A DNA stretch of 52,983 nucleotides, from contig JAGYWI010000021.1 of the NCBI GenBank assembly GCA_018606805.1, forward strand, positions 1-52,983. The letters are read 5' to 3'. The position numbers and the translations under genes are program-made. Below, one piece after another: positions 52,479-52,983 of this stretch. The first letter of the stretch is position 1. The number at the start of each line of letters is the position of its first letter. This DNA comes from Candidatus Magnetomicrobium cryptolimnococcus. GTDB lineage: Bacteria; Nitrospirota; Thermodesulfovibrionia; Thermodesulfovibrionales; Magnetobacteriaceae. The notes below the pieces were generated by a model that worked only from the letters and a program-made list of their open reading frames with translations, had not been told where the DNA came from and searched no databases.

Positions 52479-52983
52479 ATGTCAAAAGAATACGACAAGG
52501 TTATTAAAGAGCTGTTAAAAGATACGGTAGCTGTATTGCTTGAAAAGATTACAGGTGTAGATATAAGCAAGGCTGAGTTAATAGAGTCGAAGATGCAAAT
52601 TACGGATGAACGGGAAGCCGATTTTATACTCAAGGCGCAACTTAAGGATGGCAGCCAAGAGATTTATCACATAGAATTTCAAGCCACAAACGATAACAAC
52701 ATGGGGTATCGGGAGCTGCGCTACTGGGTTTACCTAAGGCAGGTTTATAAGCTGCCTGTTAAGCAATATGTGGTTTATATAGGTAAGGAGCCTTTAAAGA
52801 TGAAAAGTAACCTTGAAGAAGACAGCACAACCCACAGCTACACCATAATAGACATGAGGACTGTTGATTGTGAAAAATTCTTATACGCAGATAAACCAGA
52901 GGAGGTCATTATTTCTATATTGTGCGATTATAAGGGTAGAGATGTTCGAATGTTTATAAGGGAGATACTTGAGAGGATAAAGG
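52479..52983 (+). CDS. Rpn-family PD-(D/E)XK nuclease / transposase-like protein (3' end cut)
   Basis: The first 168 codons are visible. The nuclease core is seen as EADFIL (D48) and YHIEFQ (E66-x-Q68), the acidic-strand pattern of the PDDEXK_2 / Rpn (recombination-promoting nuclease) family. The GYRELRYWVYLRQVYKLPVKQYVVYIG stretch (residues 76-102, key Y and R) follows as usual. These proteins are multi-copy in many genomes and are linked to RecA-independent gene transfer. It is unrelated to the pilus operon in function. It lies in a repeat-rich gap, consistent with a mobile origin. Confidence 0.85.
   Translation, partial: MSKEYDKVIKELLKDTVAVLLEKITGVDISKAELIESKMQITDEREADFILKAQLKDGSQEIYHIEFQATNDNNMGYRELRYWVYLRQVYKLPVKQYVVYIGKEPLKMKSNLEEDSTTHSYTIIDMRTVDCEKFLYADKPEEVIISILCDYKGRDVRMFIREILERIK

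Overview
The window is an AT-rich, gene-dense bacterial chromosome segment. Gene content fits an anaerobic or microaerophilic member of the Nitrospirota (Thermodesulfovibrionia / magnetotactic relatives), with a deltaproteobacterial-grade organism as the alternative. The supporting genes are an LL-diaminopimelate aminotransferase, SelB, GlnE, a PEP-synthase/PPDK regulator, RNase Y-YmdB, an MSHA-type pilus operon and many sensor kinases. This placement is inference; no rRNA or other marker gene is present.

Layout. 1-6.8 kb (all minus strand): dapL and folK are separated by a two-gene cassette, a protein with an internal duplication followed by a PIN-like nuclease. The cassette is bounded by copies of one repeat whose outermost 15 bases form an exact inverted repeat. 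After folK comes a large STAND-type ATPase that runs off the left edge. It has an N-terminal class III cyclase-like domain, a NACHT-type P-loop core and C-terminal WD40 repeats. 6.9-10.1 kb: an unusual prepilin-headed polytopic membrane protein with C-terminal zinc ribbons, then three small secreted Met/His/Cys- or Gly-rich proteins. 10.4-15.9 kb: aldo/keto reductase, amidohydrolase, a GGQ release-factor-like protein, a 56-aa Cys4 protein that is easy to miss, selB and an orphan Panacea-domain protein. 16.2-27.6 kb: a signalling block with a GGDEF/degenerate-EAL protein, a secreted 21-repeat propeller protein behind a HisKA_2 kinase, a LexA/CI-like repressor, and two PAS/GAF/REC histidine kinases.

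27.9-34 kb: uvrA (lacking most of the insertion domain), the PPDK/PEP-synthase regulator converging on it, and an ATP-grasp/flippase pair for surface polysaccharide. 34.2-45.8 kb: a DUF4013-like membrane protein; a candidate structured RNA with its own promoter and terminators; then a plus-strand run of tightly packed genes: rarA, rny, ymdB, osmC-like, pgpA, thpR, two Opp/Dpp permeases and glnE. 46-51.9 kb: an MSHA/type II-like pilus operon (secretin, ATPase, platform protein, ExeA/MshM-like ATPase). The right edge cuts an Rpn-type PD-(D/E)XK nuclease gene.

The intergenic regions carry three dispersed small repeat families: a MITE-like element with about 28-bp terminal inverted repeats, a TCATTGCGAG palindromic element, and tandem hairpin units built on GTGCGTAGGCGCAC. 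The strongest candidates for something undescribed are the repeat-bounded PIN cassette next to the cyclase-like/NACHT/WD40 gene, the prepilin-zinc-ribbon fusion, and the structured RNA upstream of rarA.
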